Shown: in pieces, positions 1-25,883 of the stretch
Layout of the letters: every line of letters begins with the position of its first letter
Numbering within the stretch: position 1 is the stretch's first letter
Source of the DNA: Burkholderiales bacterium
GTDB lineage: Bacteria > Pseudomonadota > Gammaproteobacteria > Burkholderiales > SHXO01
Length of the DNA stretch: 64,000 nt
Assembly (NCBI GenBank): GCA_020854105.1
Contig: JADZGB010000031.1
Span: 186,001-250,000, forward strand
Reading direction: 5' to 3'
The notes under the pieces: model-generated
What the model was told of the DNA's origin: nothing
The model's database searches: none
The model's input: only the letters and a program-made list of their open reading frames with translations
Program-made: the position numbers and the translations under genes

Positions 1-17060
<17,060 letters not shown>

Positions 17061-17111
17061 CGTCTGCGCCTCGTCCGCGTCAGTCCGGTTGCGCGTGGGT
17101 CCCATCGCGCG

Positions 17112-17918
17112 TCAGGCGTAGTACTCCGGTGCCTTCTTCAGCGTGGCGCCATGGGCGGCGTCATGCTGGATCCAGATCTGCGCGCCCTCCTCCTGCACGA
17201 AGCGCTCGATCATCGCGCGACTGCGGCTGGTGATGCCGTTGCTGGCGTGATTCACGAAGTCGGCGGCGCGGAACAGCTCCTGCGTGTAGTGGTACAGGTC
17301 GCCCGAGATCAGCACCGGCCCGGTATGCGCGAGCCGCACGAACAGCGACTGGTGGCCGGGCGTGTGACCCGGCGTGAACTTGATGACGACGCTGCCGTCG
17401 CCGAACACGTCGTGATCCTCGCCCTCGAGCAGGATGGTTTCGGCATGTTCCAGCGCCGAGTAGGAGCTGCGCTGCGGCGCGATCGGGCCGTTGCGCGCGA
17501 AATCCGGCGAGCGGGCGAACATGGCCTCGCGCTCGGCGCGCTGGGTGATCCAGACCGAGCCGGCGAAGGCGTTGGCGTTGGCCACGTGGTCGTTGTGATA
17601 GTGCGAGAGCGCGAGCCGGGTGATGTCCCCGGGCCGGTAGCCGATGGCCGCGAGCTGCGGCAACAGCGGCTGGGTGACGGTGTAGGCGCGCAAGTGCGTG
17701 GGCGTGCCGTCGCCGTTGAGCGCGTGGTCCGGGATCTCGCCCGTATCCCAGAGCAGCGTGCCGCGCGGGTGCACGACCAGGAAGCAGGGGGTGAACATCT
17801 CGCTCGACAGCGCGCCCTCGGCGAAGCCGAATTCGCGCGATCCAACCTGGTTGATCCTGCCGCCGTCGAGCACGTACAGGCGGACGGGCGCGGCGAGGTT
17901 GCTGTCGTGGATGGCCAT
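17112..17918 (-). CDS. MBL-fold hydrolase, AHL-lactonase-like
   Basis: A 268-residue metallo-beta-lactamase-fold protein. The zinc motif is SHYHNDHV with H106, H108, D110 and H111; a further histidine is in TPGHTPGH (H185) and an aspartate in SGDLYHY (D207). Overall layout resembles N-acyl-homoserine lactonases of the AiiA/AttM type, but the substrate is unknown. Within this cluster it may hydrolyse a lactone or thioester of the peptide. I chose ATG 17918 (GAAGAAG upstream); ATG 17960, which overlaps the P450 stop, would add 14 residues. It sits between P450 and NRPS in one transcription unit. Confidence 0.88.
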   Translation of the reverse strand: MAIHDSNLAAPVRLYVLDGGRINQVGSREFGFAEGALSSEMFTPCFLVVHPRGTLLWDTGEIPDHALNGDGTPTHLRAYTVTQPLLPQLAAIGYRPGDITRLALSHYHNDHVANANAFAGSVWITQRAEREAMFARSPDFARNGPIAPQRSSYSALEHAETILLEGEDHDVFGDGSVVIKFTPGHTPGHQSLFVRLAHTGPVLISGDLYHYTQELFRAADFVNHASNGITSRSRAMIERFVQEEGAQIWIQHDAAHGATLKKAPEYYA

Positions 17919-17953
17919 GGCGTCTTCTTCGGATGTTCGAGGCTCGTGCAAGG

Positions 17954-19165
17954 TTAACATCGGATGCATGCCGGCAGCTGCGCGTAGCCGGCGGAGAAGT
18001 TCGAGGCCAGGCGGCGCGGCACGCCGTCGAGTTCGACACGCAGATCGCGCGCGAGCATCTCCTGCAGGAGCACACGAACCTGCACGTGCGCGGCATGCGC
18101 TCCGATGCAGCGATGTATGCCGGCGCCGAAGCTCAGATGCCGGCGCGCGTTCGCACGATCGATGCGCAGCGTGTCGGCCGCGTCGAAGAGCGCTTCGTCG
18201 CGGTTGGCCGAGCAGTACCACAGCACCACCCGATCGCCCCGGCGGATGCGCTGGCCATGCAGTTCGACATCCGCGGTCGCGGTGCGGCGCATGTGGATGA
18301 TGGGCGTCTGCCAGCGCACGATCTCCGCCGCGGCGTTGTCGGCCAGCGCCGGCTGCGCGCGCAGCCGCTGCCACTCGCCGGGGAAGCGGTCGAAGGCGAC
18401 GATGCATCCCGACAGCGCGCCGCGCGCGGCCTCGTTGGCGCCGGCGACCAGCGTGATGGTGCCGATCAGGCGGTCCGGGTCCAGCACCATGCCGGCCGTG
18501 TACGAGCTGCGTGTCAGCGCCGAGATCACGTCCTCGCCGGGCGCCGGTGCGCGCGCGCGCCACAGCGCGAGCATGCGCTCGCGGTACTCCTCGAGGATGG
18601 CAGCACGCTGCGCCCAGGTCTGGGCGATGGCCCCCGGCGCGGGTGCGGTGACCAGCACCTCGGCCCAGGCCGCCAGGCGTGCGCGCTCCTGCGGCGCGAG
18701 GTCGAACAGCGCGCCGACCATGCGCGCGGTGAGTTCGGCGGAGACGCGCTCGGCCCAGTCGAAGATCAGGCCGCGCGGGAGAGCGTCGAGTACGGCGCGC
18801 ACGCCCTCGCGCGTGTGCGCCTCCAGCCGCGCGATGCGCTGCGCCGACAGCGCCGGGGTCACGGCGCCGCGCTCGTGCGTGTGCACCGGCGGATCGGAGG
18901 TGGCGAAGGCCTGCGTGCTGTCGAACGCGGCCGGCACGTCGCCGATGATGATGTTGCCCTGCGACGAGAAGCGCACATGGTCGAGCTCCACGGCCTGGAT
19001 GTCGGCGTGGCGGGTGATCGACCAGTACGGCCCGTAGGCGCTGGCGCGGCAATGGTGTACCGGAGCCTCGCGCCGCAGGCGCGCGAACAGAGGACCGTGC
19101 AGTTCCTGCTGGAACAGCAGCGGCGAACTGACGTCCAGCGCCTCCAGCGGCGTGTCGCCGTTCAT
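17954..19165 (-). CDS. Cytochrome P450 (first of two)
   Basis: A 403-residue soluble bacterial P450. The heme loop FGAGIHRCIG places the thiolate at C353, and the ExxR motif is EIVR at 281-284. The I-helix reads AGANEAARG near 241: the usual acid-alcohol pair (D/E followed by T) is replaced by E-A, so its oxygen activation may be unusual. It overlaps the upstream P450 stop by 4 nt (ATGA), so the two are translationally coupled. In a peptide cluster such enzymes commonly hydroxylate carrier-bound residues; the substrate here is an inference. Confidence 0.93.
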   Translation of the reverse strand: MNGDTPLEALDVSSPLLFQQELHGPLFARLRREAPVHHCRASAYGPYWSITRHADIQAVELDHVRFSSQGNIIIGDVPAAFDSTQAFATSDPPVHTHERGAVTPALSAQRIARLEAHTREGVRAVLDALPRGLIFDWAERVSAELTARMVGALFDLAPQERARLAAWAEVLVTAPAPGAIAQTWAQRAAILEEYRERMLALWRARAPAPGEDVISALTRSSYTAGMVLDPDRLIGTITLVAGANEAARGALSGCIVAFDRFPGEWQRLRAQPALADNAAAEIVRWQTPIIHMRRTATADVELHGQRIRRGDRVVLWYCSANRDEALFDAADTLRIDRANARRHLSFGAGIHRCIGAHAAHVQVRVLLQEMLARDLRVELDGVPRRLASNFSAGYAQLPACIRC

Positions 19166-20391
19166 GCGCCGGTCTGCACCCGTCGCGTGCTGGCCGGGTG
19201 CCAGCGCAGCCCGGCGCCGAGCATGGCGTTGAGGATGCCCGAGCGCATGCGCGGCGGCCGCTCCGGGTCGAGCTCGAAGTCGGGGATGCGCGCCAGCCAC
19301 TCGTGCAGCGCGGCTTCCAGCTCCACGCTGGCCAGCGCCGCGCCCGGGCAGCGGTGCACGCCGTTGCCGAAGGCGGCGTGGCGCCCGGGCACCCGGTCGA
19401 AATCCACCTTCATCGGCTCGGTGAACAGGTCGGGGTCGAGACTCTCCAGCGGCGGCAGCACCACCATCTCGCCGGCGCGCAGCGTGACCCCGCCCAGCGC
19501 CACGTCCTCGCGCACCAGGCGCGCCTTGGTCATCAGCGGAAAACGCCGCAGCATCTCCGCGACGGCCGGCCGCAGCAGGCCGGGCTCGTCCACCAGGCGG
19601 TGACGCTGCGCCGGATGCCGCGCCAGGAACACCAGCATGTAGCCGAGCTGTGCGATCACGGTGTCGATCCCGCCGGTCATGAGGGCGACGGCCACATCCA
19701 CCGCCTCGTCGAGCGTGAGCCGGCGGCCGTCCGGACTGGGCGCGAGCAGGCCGCCGAGCAGGTCGGCGCCGGGCGGCCGTTGTCCGCGCTCGAGCAGACG
19801 TGTGCGCAGATAGTCGGCATAGCGCTGCATCACCGGGACGGCGGGGGTGTCGCCGTCGCCGCGGGCCGGATCCTCCGCATAGCGCGGCAGCGCCGCCGCG
19901 TCCTCGACCGGCAGGCCGGCCAGGGCGAGGAACAGCGGCCCGGGGACGTGTACAGCGAAGTCGGCGATCGCGTCGCACTGTCCTCTCGCCCGAACCCGCT
20001 CAGCGGCAGCGCCGGCCAGCCGGCGCACCACCGGCACGGCGGCACGCACCAGGCCGGGGGACAACGCATCCGTGAGGAAGCGCCGGTAGGGGCCGTGTGC
20101 GGGCGGATCCAGCGTGGTCGGCTTCAGCGGGAAGCATTCGCCCCAGTCGCGCGGCACGATGGTGATGCGCGAGGAGAAGCGCACGTGATCCGCGTAGATC
20201 TCCCCGATCTGGACACCGCGCATGACGATCCAGTGGCCGCCGTTGCGCGCGGTCCACAGCGGACTGAGCGGGATGGCATCGCGCAGGCCGCTCCAGGCCG
20301 CGTGCGGGCCGTGCTCCGCGCCCGGCAGGCGGTAGATGTCGACGTCGACCACGCGCTCGGCGGGGATGTGTGCGGGCGGCGCAGGGATCAA
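19162..20391 (-). CDS. Cytochrome P450 (second of two)
   Basis: P450 with all hallmarks: heme loop FGNGVHRCPG (C348), ExxR as EMLR at 279-282, and I-helix TGGIDTV with the normal D-T pair. I prefer the TTG start at 20391, giving 409 residues, because GGAGA lies 5 nt upstream and the in-frame ATG at 20493 shares CATG with the opposite start of the Rieske gene, leaving no room for two promoters. The ATG would add 34 residues without P450 character. First gene of the unit P450-P450-hydrolase-NRPS. Confidence 0.9.
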   Translation of the reverse strand: MIPAPPAHIPAERVVDVDIYRLPGAEHGPHAAWSGLRDAIPLSPLWTARNGGHWIVMRGVQIGEIYADHVRFSSRITIVPRDWGECFPLKPTTLDPPAHGPYRRFLTDALSPGLVRAAVPVVRRLAGAAAERVRARGQCDAIADFAVHVPGPLFLALAGLPVEDAAALPRYAEDPARGDGDTPAVPVMQRYADYLRTRLLERGQRPPGADLLGGLLAPSPDGRRLTLDEAVDVAVALMTGGIDTVIAQLGYMLVFLARHPAQRHRLVDEPGLLRPAVAEMLRRFPLMTKARLVREDVALGGVTLRAGEMVVLPPLESLDPDLFTEPMKVDFDRVPGRHAAFGNGVHRCPGAALASVELEAALHEWLARIPDFELDPERPPRMRSGILNAMLGAGLRWHPASTRRVQTGA

Positions 20392-20491
20392 GTCCGTCTC
20401 CGGCGATGGTTTATAGTCGCACGCAGGGTCCGGTGACCGGGCCGGCGCGGATCGGAACGGGTCCACCGCAGCATCACGGGCATTGACCTTC
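20392..20491. promoter_or_regulatory. Divergent P450/Rieske control region
   Basis: About 100 nt separate the two divergent starts. On the minus strand TATAAA (20410-20415) could be a -10 box for the P450 unit; no convincing -35 partner is seen. No Fur-like box was recognised. Confidence 0.3.
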
Positions 20492-21712
20492 ATGTCGCAC
20501 GAGCAGAAACAGGCGCAGGCAGAGCTGGCAGCGCGGCGCGGCGCCGTGGCTGCGGCCATGCGGCGACGCATGATAGCCCACCTGTCCGCGGGCGGGACCA
20601 CCGACTTGGCGGACGACGTGCTGGGCATTGCGGCGAGCGTCTACACCGATCCGGTGCGCGCCGAGTTGGAGCGGCGCGAGTTGTTCGGACAGCTGCCGCT
20701 GCTGGCAGGCTACGCGCACGACATCCCGGCACCGGGGGACTGCCTGGTGTTCGAGGACGCCGGGCCGCCCATCGTTCTGGTGCGCGGAGCGGACGGCATC
20801 GCACACGGTTTTCTCGACATGTGCAGGCACCGCGGCGCACGGCTGGTGCAGGCGCTGCCCGATGGCCGCTGCCACCGGCGCCAGCACCTGACTTGTCCCT
20901 TCCATGGCTGGAGCTACGACCTGCAGGGCAGGCTGGTCGGCGTACCCGGCAGCGCCGGCTTCGATGGCATGGACGCGGGCACCCGGCAGCTGGTGTCGGT
21001 GCCGGTGGCCGAATGGCATGGTCTGCTGTTCGTGCGTGCCTGCGCGGGTCCGCCGACGCTGGACGTGGCAGCCTTCCTCGGCAGCTTTGCCGACGAACTG
21101 CGCATGCTCGGACTGGAGCGGGCCGCTCCGGTGCGGCACAGCCGGCTCGCCGCCGCATGCAACTGGAAGCTGGCGCTGGACACCTACGCCGAGGGCTATC
21201 ACTTCGCCACCCTGCACGCCTCGACCATCGGCCGCAGCCACTATTCGAACATCGCGGTATTCGACGCCTTCGGGCCGCACTGGCGCATCGGCTTTCCCGA
21301 GAAGGCGCTCGGCGCGCTGGTCGGCGTGCCGGAGGCGCACTGGCCACCGGCGCAGTTCGGTGCCGTCCACTTCCTGTTCCCCAACACCGTGCTGGTGGTC
21401 GGCCGCAGCGGGCCGGGCGCACTGTTCGTGCGAACGTTCCGGCTGTATCCGGGCGGCACGCCGGACACCATGTCCTGCCGCATCGACGTGCACGCCCTGC
21501 GTGAGGCCGGCGACGACACGGTGGACCACGCCGCCTTCGGGCAGGACGATGCCGACAGCGAAGTCACGCGCGAGGACTACGGCATGGCCGAGCAGATCCA
21601 GCGCAACCTGCAGCACGCGCCGCCCGGCCTGCGGCTGCTCCTGGGCCGCAACGAGCCGGCGCTGCAGGCCGGTCACCGGCACGTCGCCGCGGCGCTGGGC
21701 GTGCCGCTCTAG
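20492..21712 (+). CDS. Rieske non-heme iron oxygenase alpha subunit
   Basis: A 406-residue protein. Rieske ligands are C111 and H113 in CRHRGARL and C135 and H138 in CPFHGW. The mononuclear iron site is in DTYAEGYHFATLHAST with H237 and H242. This is the ring-hydroxylating/demethylating oxygenase alpha-subunit family, which uses O2 and electrons from a separate reductase; none is seen in the window. It is the only plus-strand gene within the otherwise minus-strand core and converges on fhuC. Likely a tailoring oxygenase. No clear Shine-Dalgarno precedes the ATG, so the start is uncertain. Confidence 0.92.
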   Translation: MSHEQKQAQAELAARRGAVAAAMRRRMIAHLSAGGTTDLADDVLGIAASVYTDPVRAELERRELFGQLPLLAGYAHDIPAPGDCLVFEDAGPPIVLVRGADGIAHGFLDMCRHRGARLVQALPDGRCHRRQHLTCPFHGWSYDLQGRLVGVPGSAGFDGMDAGTRQLVSVPVAEWHGLLFVRACAGPPTLDVAAFLGSFADELRMLGLERAAPVRHSRLAAACNWKLALDTYAEGYHFATLHASTIGRSHYSNIAVFDAFGPHWRIGFPEKALGALVGVPEAHWPPAQFGAVHFLFPNTVLVVGRSGPGALFVRTFRLYPGGTPDTMSCRIDVHALREAGDDTVDHAAFGQDDADSEVTREDYGMAEQIQRNLQHAPPGLRLLLGRNEPALQAGHRHVAAALGVPL

Positions 21713-21808
21713 GGCGTCATGCCAGTGCGAGCCGGCGTTGCGTCACGCCGGCTCGGTCCTACGCGGGGTCTGTCCCGGCCTACGCGGGCTCTTTCCCGCT
21801 GCGCCGGC

Positions 21809-22600
21809 TCAGTCCCGGGCGAACGCGATCGGGCGGCCGCTGTCGGGATGCGGCAGCACGCCCATGGCCACGTCGAAGATCTGTTCGAGCCAGTCCGCCG
21901 TCATCAGCGCGGTGGGCGCGCCGCGCGCGACCACGCGCCCATGCTTCAGCGCCAGCAGTTCGTCGCAGAAGCGCGCAGCCAGGTTGATCTCGTGCACCAC
22001 GACGATGGCCGCGAGCGTGCGCTCCTCGGCGAGCCGGCGCACCATCGCCAGGACCTCGAGCTGGTGCGCCACGTCCAGCGCCGAGGTCGGCTCGTCGAGC
22101 AGCAGCAGCCGCGCGTCCTGCGCGATCAGCATGGCCAGCCACGCGCGCTGGCGCTCGCCGCCGGAGAGCGTATCGACCAGTCGGTCGGCAAGCGCAGCGA
22201 CTCCGGTCAGGGCCAGCGCGGTGTCGATCCGGGCCTGGTCGGCCGCGCTGACCCGGCCCAGCGCACCGTGCCACGGATAGCGGCCCAGTCCGACCAGCTC
22301 GCGCACACTCAGGCCGACGGCGAGCGGCGTCTGCTGCGGCAGATAGGCCACACGCTGCGCGAAGGCGCGCTCCCGCCAGTCGTCCAGGCCGCGCCCGTCC
22401 AGGGTGATGCGGCCGCGGCTGGGCCGCTGCTGGCGCGCGAGCAGCCTGAGTAGGGTGGACTTGCCCGAGCCGTTCTGGCCGATCAGGCCGGTCACCCCGC
22501 GCACCGGCAGCCGCAGCGTGAGCGGATGCAGGAGCACGCGGCCGGGCACTTCGAAGGCGACGCCGTCGAGCACCATGCCCGGTTGCGGTTGTGCGGTCAT
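21809..22600 (-). CDS. fhuC: FhuC-type iron-siderophore ABC transporter ATPase
   Basis: A 263-residue ATPase. Walker A GQNGSGKS is at 41-48, signature LSGGE at 145-149, and Walker B LLLLDEP follows; the H-loop is in VVVHEIN. It matches the FhuC/FecE/BtuD branch for import of metal chelates. ATG 22600 overlaps the permease stop (ATGA) and has GGAGGG 9 nt upstream, so it is preferred over ATG 22609. It works with FhuB and FhuD. The symbol is by family; the cargo is probably the peptide made here. Confidence 0.9.
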   Translation of the reverse strand: MTAQPQPGMVLDGVAFEVPGRVLLHPLTLRLPVRGVTGLIGQNGSGKSTLLRLLARQQRPSRGRITLDGRGLDDWRERAFAQRVAYLPQQTPLAVGLSVRELVGLGRYPWHGALGRVSAADQARIDTALALTGVAALADRLVDTLSGGERQRAWLAMLIAQDARLLLLDEPTSALDVAHQLEVLAMVRRLAEERTLAAIVVVHEINLAARFCDELLALKHGRVVARGAPTALMTADWLEQIFDVAMGVLPHPDSGRPIAFARD

Positions 22601-24597
22601 GCCGGGCATCCCTCCGGCTGCAGGCTGGACACCGGACGCCGGCGGGCCAGCAGCAACATCAGGAAGGGCGTGCCTACCAGGGCCGAGACCAGGCCGGTGG
22701 GCAGCTCGATCGGATCGGCGATGGTGCGCGCCAGCCCGTCGGCGGTGGCGACCACGGCGGCACCGGCGAGCGCCGCAGCGGCCAGCGCCGGCAGAGACTG
22801 GCGGATGCCGAGGCTGAGCACGATGTGCGGCGCCATCAGCCCGACGAAGCTGAGCGGGCCGAGCACCGGCGTAGCCGCCGCCGTCATCAGCGCGGCGAGC
22901 AGCAGTAGCGTGAGGCGCGCCCGTGCCAGCGGCACGCCGAGGGCGCGCGCCGGCACCGCGCCGAGCGGCAGCAGCGTCAGCCAGCGGTGCGTGAGCGCAG
23001 CGAGCGGGAGCAGCAGCACGGCCGCCGCGGCAATCTGCAGGGCCTCACCGGCGGTGATGGCGCCGGTCGACCCGGCCATCCAGCCAAGCAGCCGCATGGC
23101 GCGCGGATCACCGGTGGCTGCCAGCACGCCGACGATCGCATCGATCAGCGCGTTCAGCGCCACACCGGCGAGCAGCACGCGCTGGGGCGCGAAGCGCGTA
23201 CGCTGGCCGATCGCCAGCAACGCCGCCAGCACCCCCACGGCGCCCAGGCCGGCCGCCACACCCTGCCCGAGCCCCGCGAGGGCGCCAGGCAGGAACAGTG
23301 CGGCACCCACGCCCAGCACAGCACCTGCACCCACACCCAGCACCTCGGGGCTGGCCATGGCGTTGCCGGTCAGCCGCTGCAGTACGAAACCGGCTACGCC
23401 GAGCAGTGCGCCGGCCGCGGCCGCGGCTGCCACGCGCGGCAGCCGCCACTCGGCCAGCACCGGCCACAGAGCAGGCGAAGGCAGAATCCAGCTGCCATCG
23501 GGCGTGCGACCGACGGCGGCGGCCAGAAGGCCCAGCAGCGCCAGCCCGGCGAGCGCCAGTCCGGCGCGCCGGCGCGCGGGCGCGGGCGCATGGCCGGCGG
23601 CCGTGCCGAGTCCGGCATCGGCCGGGGCTGCCGTGGGCCGCAGGCGCGGCAGCAGTACCAGCAGCAGTGGCGCGCCGAGCACGGCCGTCACGGCGCCGGT
23701 AGGCACGAACGCCGCCGCATCCCCAGCCAGCAGCTGCACGGTGGCGTCAGTCAGCAACAGCAGCAGTGCGCCGAACACGACCGACCAGCCCAGACGCGCG
23801 CCGAAGCCGCGTACGCCGCAGGCGCGCGCCAGCAGCGGCGCGACCAGGCCGACGAAGCCGATCACCCCTGTCGCACTGGTGACGAATGCAGCCAGCGCCG
23901 CGGCGATGGCGATGGCACCCAGTCGCAGCTGCGGTACCGACAGGCCCAGGGCCCGCGCGCTGTCGTCGGCAAGATCCAGCAGCGCGAGCGGGCGCAGCAG
24001 CAGCAGCGCCGGCACGGCTGTCAGCGCCAGCCGAGCCGTCAGCGCCAGCCCCGCATCCCAGCCCTGCTGTACCAGCGAGCCGCTGCCCCAGATGAACAGG
24101 CTGTTCAGCACGCGGTCGCGCAGAAGCGTCAGCAGCGTGGCCAGCGCGCCGCAGTACATCGCCACCACGAGTCCGGCCAGCACGATGGCGAGCGCGGTGC
24201 TGCCGCGTCCGCGTACGAGCGCGAACACCAGCAGCGTGGACGCCGCGCTCCCGGCCAGCGCCACGAGGTCGCGCCCCAGACCCAGCAGCGCCGGTGCCAG
24301 CAGGGTGGCGAGCGTCAGCGCCAGCCGCGCGCCGGCCTCGATCCCCAGCGTGGTCGGCGAGGCGAGCGGATTGCGCAGCACCTGCTGCAGGATCGCACCC
24401 GAGGCCGCCAGGCCGGCGCCGCACAGCACGGCCATGGCCAGCCGCGGCAGCGTTGCGTACAGCAGCACCATGCGCTCGACGTCGTAGCCGGCGGCGGCCG
24501 GACGTGCGAGCACGTCCTGCACCGGTGCGTGCAGCAGCAGCGCCAGTACCACCAGCGTGGTCGCCGACAGCACCAGCGCCAGGGTCGAGGCCCTCAC
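22597..24597 (-). CDS. fhuB: FhuB-type fused double permease
   Basis: A 666-residue inner-membrane permease in which two FecCD/BtuC-type halves are fused, as in E. coli FhuB (660 residues). Each half repeats the family signature: LQQVLRNPLASPTTLG in the first and LQRLTGNAMASPEVLG in the second. Many hydrophobic segments alternate with short loops. The start is GTG 24597, overlapping the fhuD stop by 4 nt (GTGA); reading further upstream would overlap fhuD. Fused permeases are typical of hydroxamate-type siderophore importers. Confidence 0.92.
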   Translation of the reverse strand: MRASTLALVLSATTLVVLALLLHAPVQDVLARPAAAGYDVERMVLLYATLPRLAMAVLCGAGLAASGAILQQVLRNPLASPTTLGIEAGARLALTLATLLAPALLGLGRDLVALAGSAASTLLVFALVRGRGSTALAIVLAGLVVAMYCGALATLLTLLRDRVLNSLFIWGSGSLVQQGWDAGLALTARLALTAVPALLLLRPLALLDLADDSARALGLSVPQLRLGAIAIAAALAAFVTSATGVIGFVGLVAPLLARACGVRGFGARLGWSVVFGALLLLLTDATVQLLAGDAAAFVPTGAVTAVLGAPLLLVLLPRLRPTAAPADAGLGTAAGHAPAPARRRAGLALAGLALLGLLAAAVGRTPDGSWILPSPALWPVLAEWRLPRVAAAAAAGALLGVAGFVLQRLTGNAMASPEVLGVGAGAVLGVGAALFLPGALAGLGQGVAAGLGAVGVLAALLAIGQRTRFAPQRVLLAGVALNALIDAIVGVLAATGDPRAMRLLGWMAGSTGAITAGEALQIAAAAVLLLPLAALTHRWLTLLPLGAVPARALGVPLARARLTLLLLAALMTAAATPVLGPLSFVGLMAPHIVLSLGIRQSLPALAAAALAGAAVVATADGLARTIADPIELPTGLVSALVGTPFLMLLLARRRPVSSLQPEGCPA

Positions 24598-25445
24598 GCC
24601 CCGAGCCGTTCGGTCACCAGGCGCGCGAAGCGCAGCGCCGAGGGCATCGCGCCGAACATCAGCACGCTGGGCAGCACCGCCACCCGGCCGGCCCGCACGA
24701 AGGGCAGCTGCGTCCACAGCGGGCTGCGCCGCAGCGTGGCCTGCGCGTCAGGCGGCAGCGGCTCGAACGCGAGCAGTTGCAGGTCTGCCTGCGTGGCCAG
24801 CCGCTCGATGCCGACCGTGGCATAGCCCCAGTAGCCGGTCGGGCCGGTCCAGGCGTTGACCAGGCCGAGGCGGTCCAGCACGTTCTGGTACAGGCCCGCG
24901 CCGCCGTAGACGCGCACGTGGCGCGCGTCGATGAAGTTGACCAGCAGCAGCGGCCGCTGCGGCCGGGCCGCCAGGCGCGCACGCCAGTCGTCGAGCCGGC
25001 GCTCGGCCTCCTCCAGCCAGGCGCGGGCCTGCACGCGACGACCCAGCCGCTCGCCAAGCTGCAGCATCAGTGTGCGCGGCTGCGCCAGCGGGACGGGACC
25101 CGGTTCGAAGATCGAGAAGCGCTCGACCGGCGCGATGCGGGCCAGCGCCGGTTCGAGCTGCTGCGTGAACGCAGAGGTCAGGATCAGGTCCGGTGCGAGC
25201 ACGGCCAGCCGCTCGAAGTTGATGCCCGGCTGCAGTCCGAGGTCGGCCACACCGTCGGGCAGCCGCGGTTCGACGACGAAGCGGTTCCAGTCCATCGCGG
25301 CGACGATCGCGATCGGCGGGTGGCCGAGCGCGAGCAGGGTCTCGGCCAGGGCCCAGTCCAGAGCCGCGACGCGCGGACCGGCGGCGGCCAGGGCCGGCCA
25401 GAACACCATCGCCAGGCTCGCACCCAGCGCACGCCGGCGATGCAT
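24594..25445 (-). CDS. fhuD: FhuD-type periplasmic siderophore-binding protein
   Basis: A 283-residue protein with an N-terminal signal starting MHRRRALGASLAM and cleavage near AAAG; the arginine pair resembles the Tat signal of E. coli FhuD. The body has the periplasmic-binding-protein (TroA-like) pattern with DLILTSAF and a long helix linker. It would deliver the metal-peptide complex to FhuB. It follows MbtH after 81 nt and couples to fhuB through an overlapping GTGA. No TonB-dependent receptor gene is in the window, so the outer-membrane step must be encoded elsewhere. Confidence 0.9.
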   Translation of the reverse strand: MHRRRALGASLAMVFWPALAAAGPRVAALDWALAETLLALGHPPIAIVAAMDWNRFVVEPRLPDGVADLGLQPGINFERLAVLAPDLILTSAFTQQLEPALARIAPVERFSIFEPGPVPLAQPRTLMLQLGERLGRRVQARAWLEEAERRLDDWRARLAARPQRPLLLVNFIDARHVRVYGGAGLYQNVLDRLGLVNAWTGPTGYWGYATVGIERLATQADLQLLAFEPLPPDAQATLRRSPLWTQLPFVRAGRVAVLPSVLMFGAMPSALRFARLVTERLGA

Positions 25446-25526
25446 CAGGAGGGCGCCGCGGCCGGATCCCGAGGCAGCTCGACCTGCAGGGCCGCGGGCA
25501 TGTGCGGCGGCGCGAGGCGCGGACGC

Positions 25527-25769
25527 TCAGGTCTTGCCGGACTCACCGCGCGCGCGTGCGTCTTCGTCCATTTGGCGCACGAGGCTCAGCGGCCGCATGT
25601 CGGTCCAGTGTTCGTCGATCCACGCCAGGCATGCCTGGCGCAGGCCGCGCGGGCCGGTCGGCTTCCAGCCGGCCGGGATGTCGAGGAAGACGGGCCAGAG
25701 CGAATGCTGACCCTCGTCGTTGACCAGGACCAGGTATTCGGCGCTGTCGTCCTCGAATGGATTCGTCAT
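25527..25769 (-). CDS. MbtH-like NRPS partner protein
   Basis: An 80-residue MbtH-family protein with the conserved NDEGQHSLWPVFLDIPAGW and SLVRQMDED stretches. MbtH proteins bind A domains and are often needed for their solubility and activity. It is the first gene of the minus-strand run fhuD-fhuB-fhuC and supports a functional NRPS. GGAG lies 11 nt before the ATG. Confidence 0.96.
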   Translation of the reverse strand: MTNPFEDDSAEYLVLVNDEGQHSLWPVFLDIPAGWKPTGPRGLRQACLAWIDEHWTDMRPLSLVRQMDEDARARGESGKT

Positions 25770-25883
25770 GTGGCGTCATGCTCCGTTCAGGCTTGCACAA
25801 AAAAGGATACATCGTTTCGTGCGAGACTTGCCCGCTGCATGGCCGCGTCCGGCGCGGCCGCTCACGAACGGGGAGGTGAGCCG
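25770..25883. promoter_or_regulatory. Divergent mbtH / JmjC-oxygenase control region
   Basis: 114 nt between divergent starts. The minus strand contains TATCCT within a T-rich run near 25800, a possible -10 for mbtH-fhuDBC. An imperfect GCAC...GTGC dyad spans about 25796-25823. No canonical Fur box was recognised, which is notable beside siderophore-type transport genes. Confidence 0.3.

Noticed and set aside
17112..19052. 646-residue hydrolase with a long N-terminal extension
   Set aside because: The extension is the out-of-frame shadow of the P450 gene at 17954-19165.
22597..24717. 706-residue version of FhuB
   Set aside because: The extra N-terminal 40 residues overlap fhuD in another frame and look non-coding; GTG 24597 with the GTGA overlap gives the family length.
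25770..25883. Fur box upstream of mbtH-fhuDBC
   Set aside because: An A/T-rich patch is present, but no acceptable match to the 19-bp Fur consensus was found by eye.
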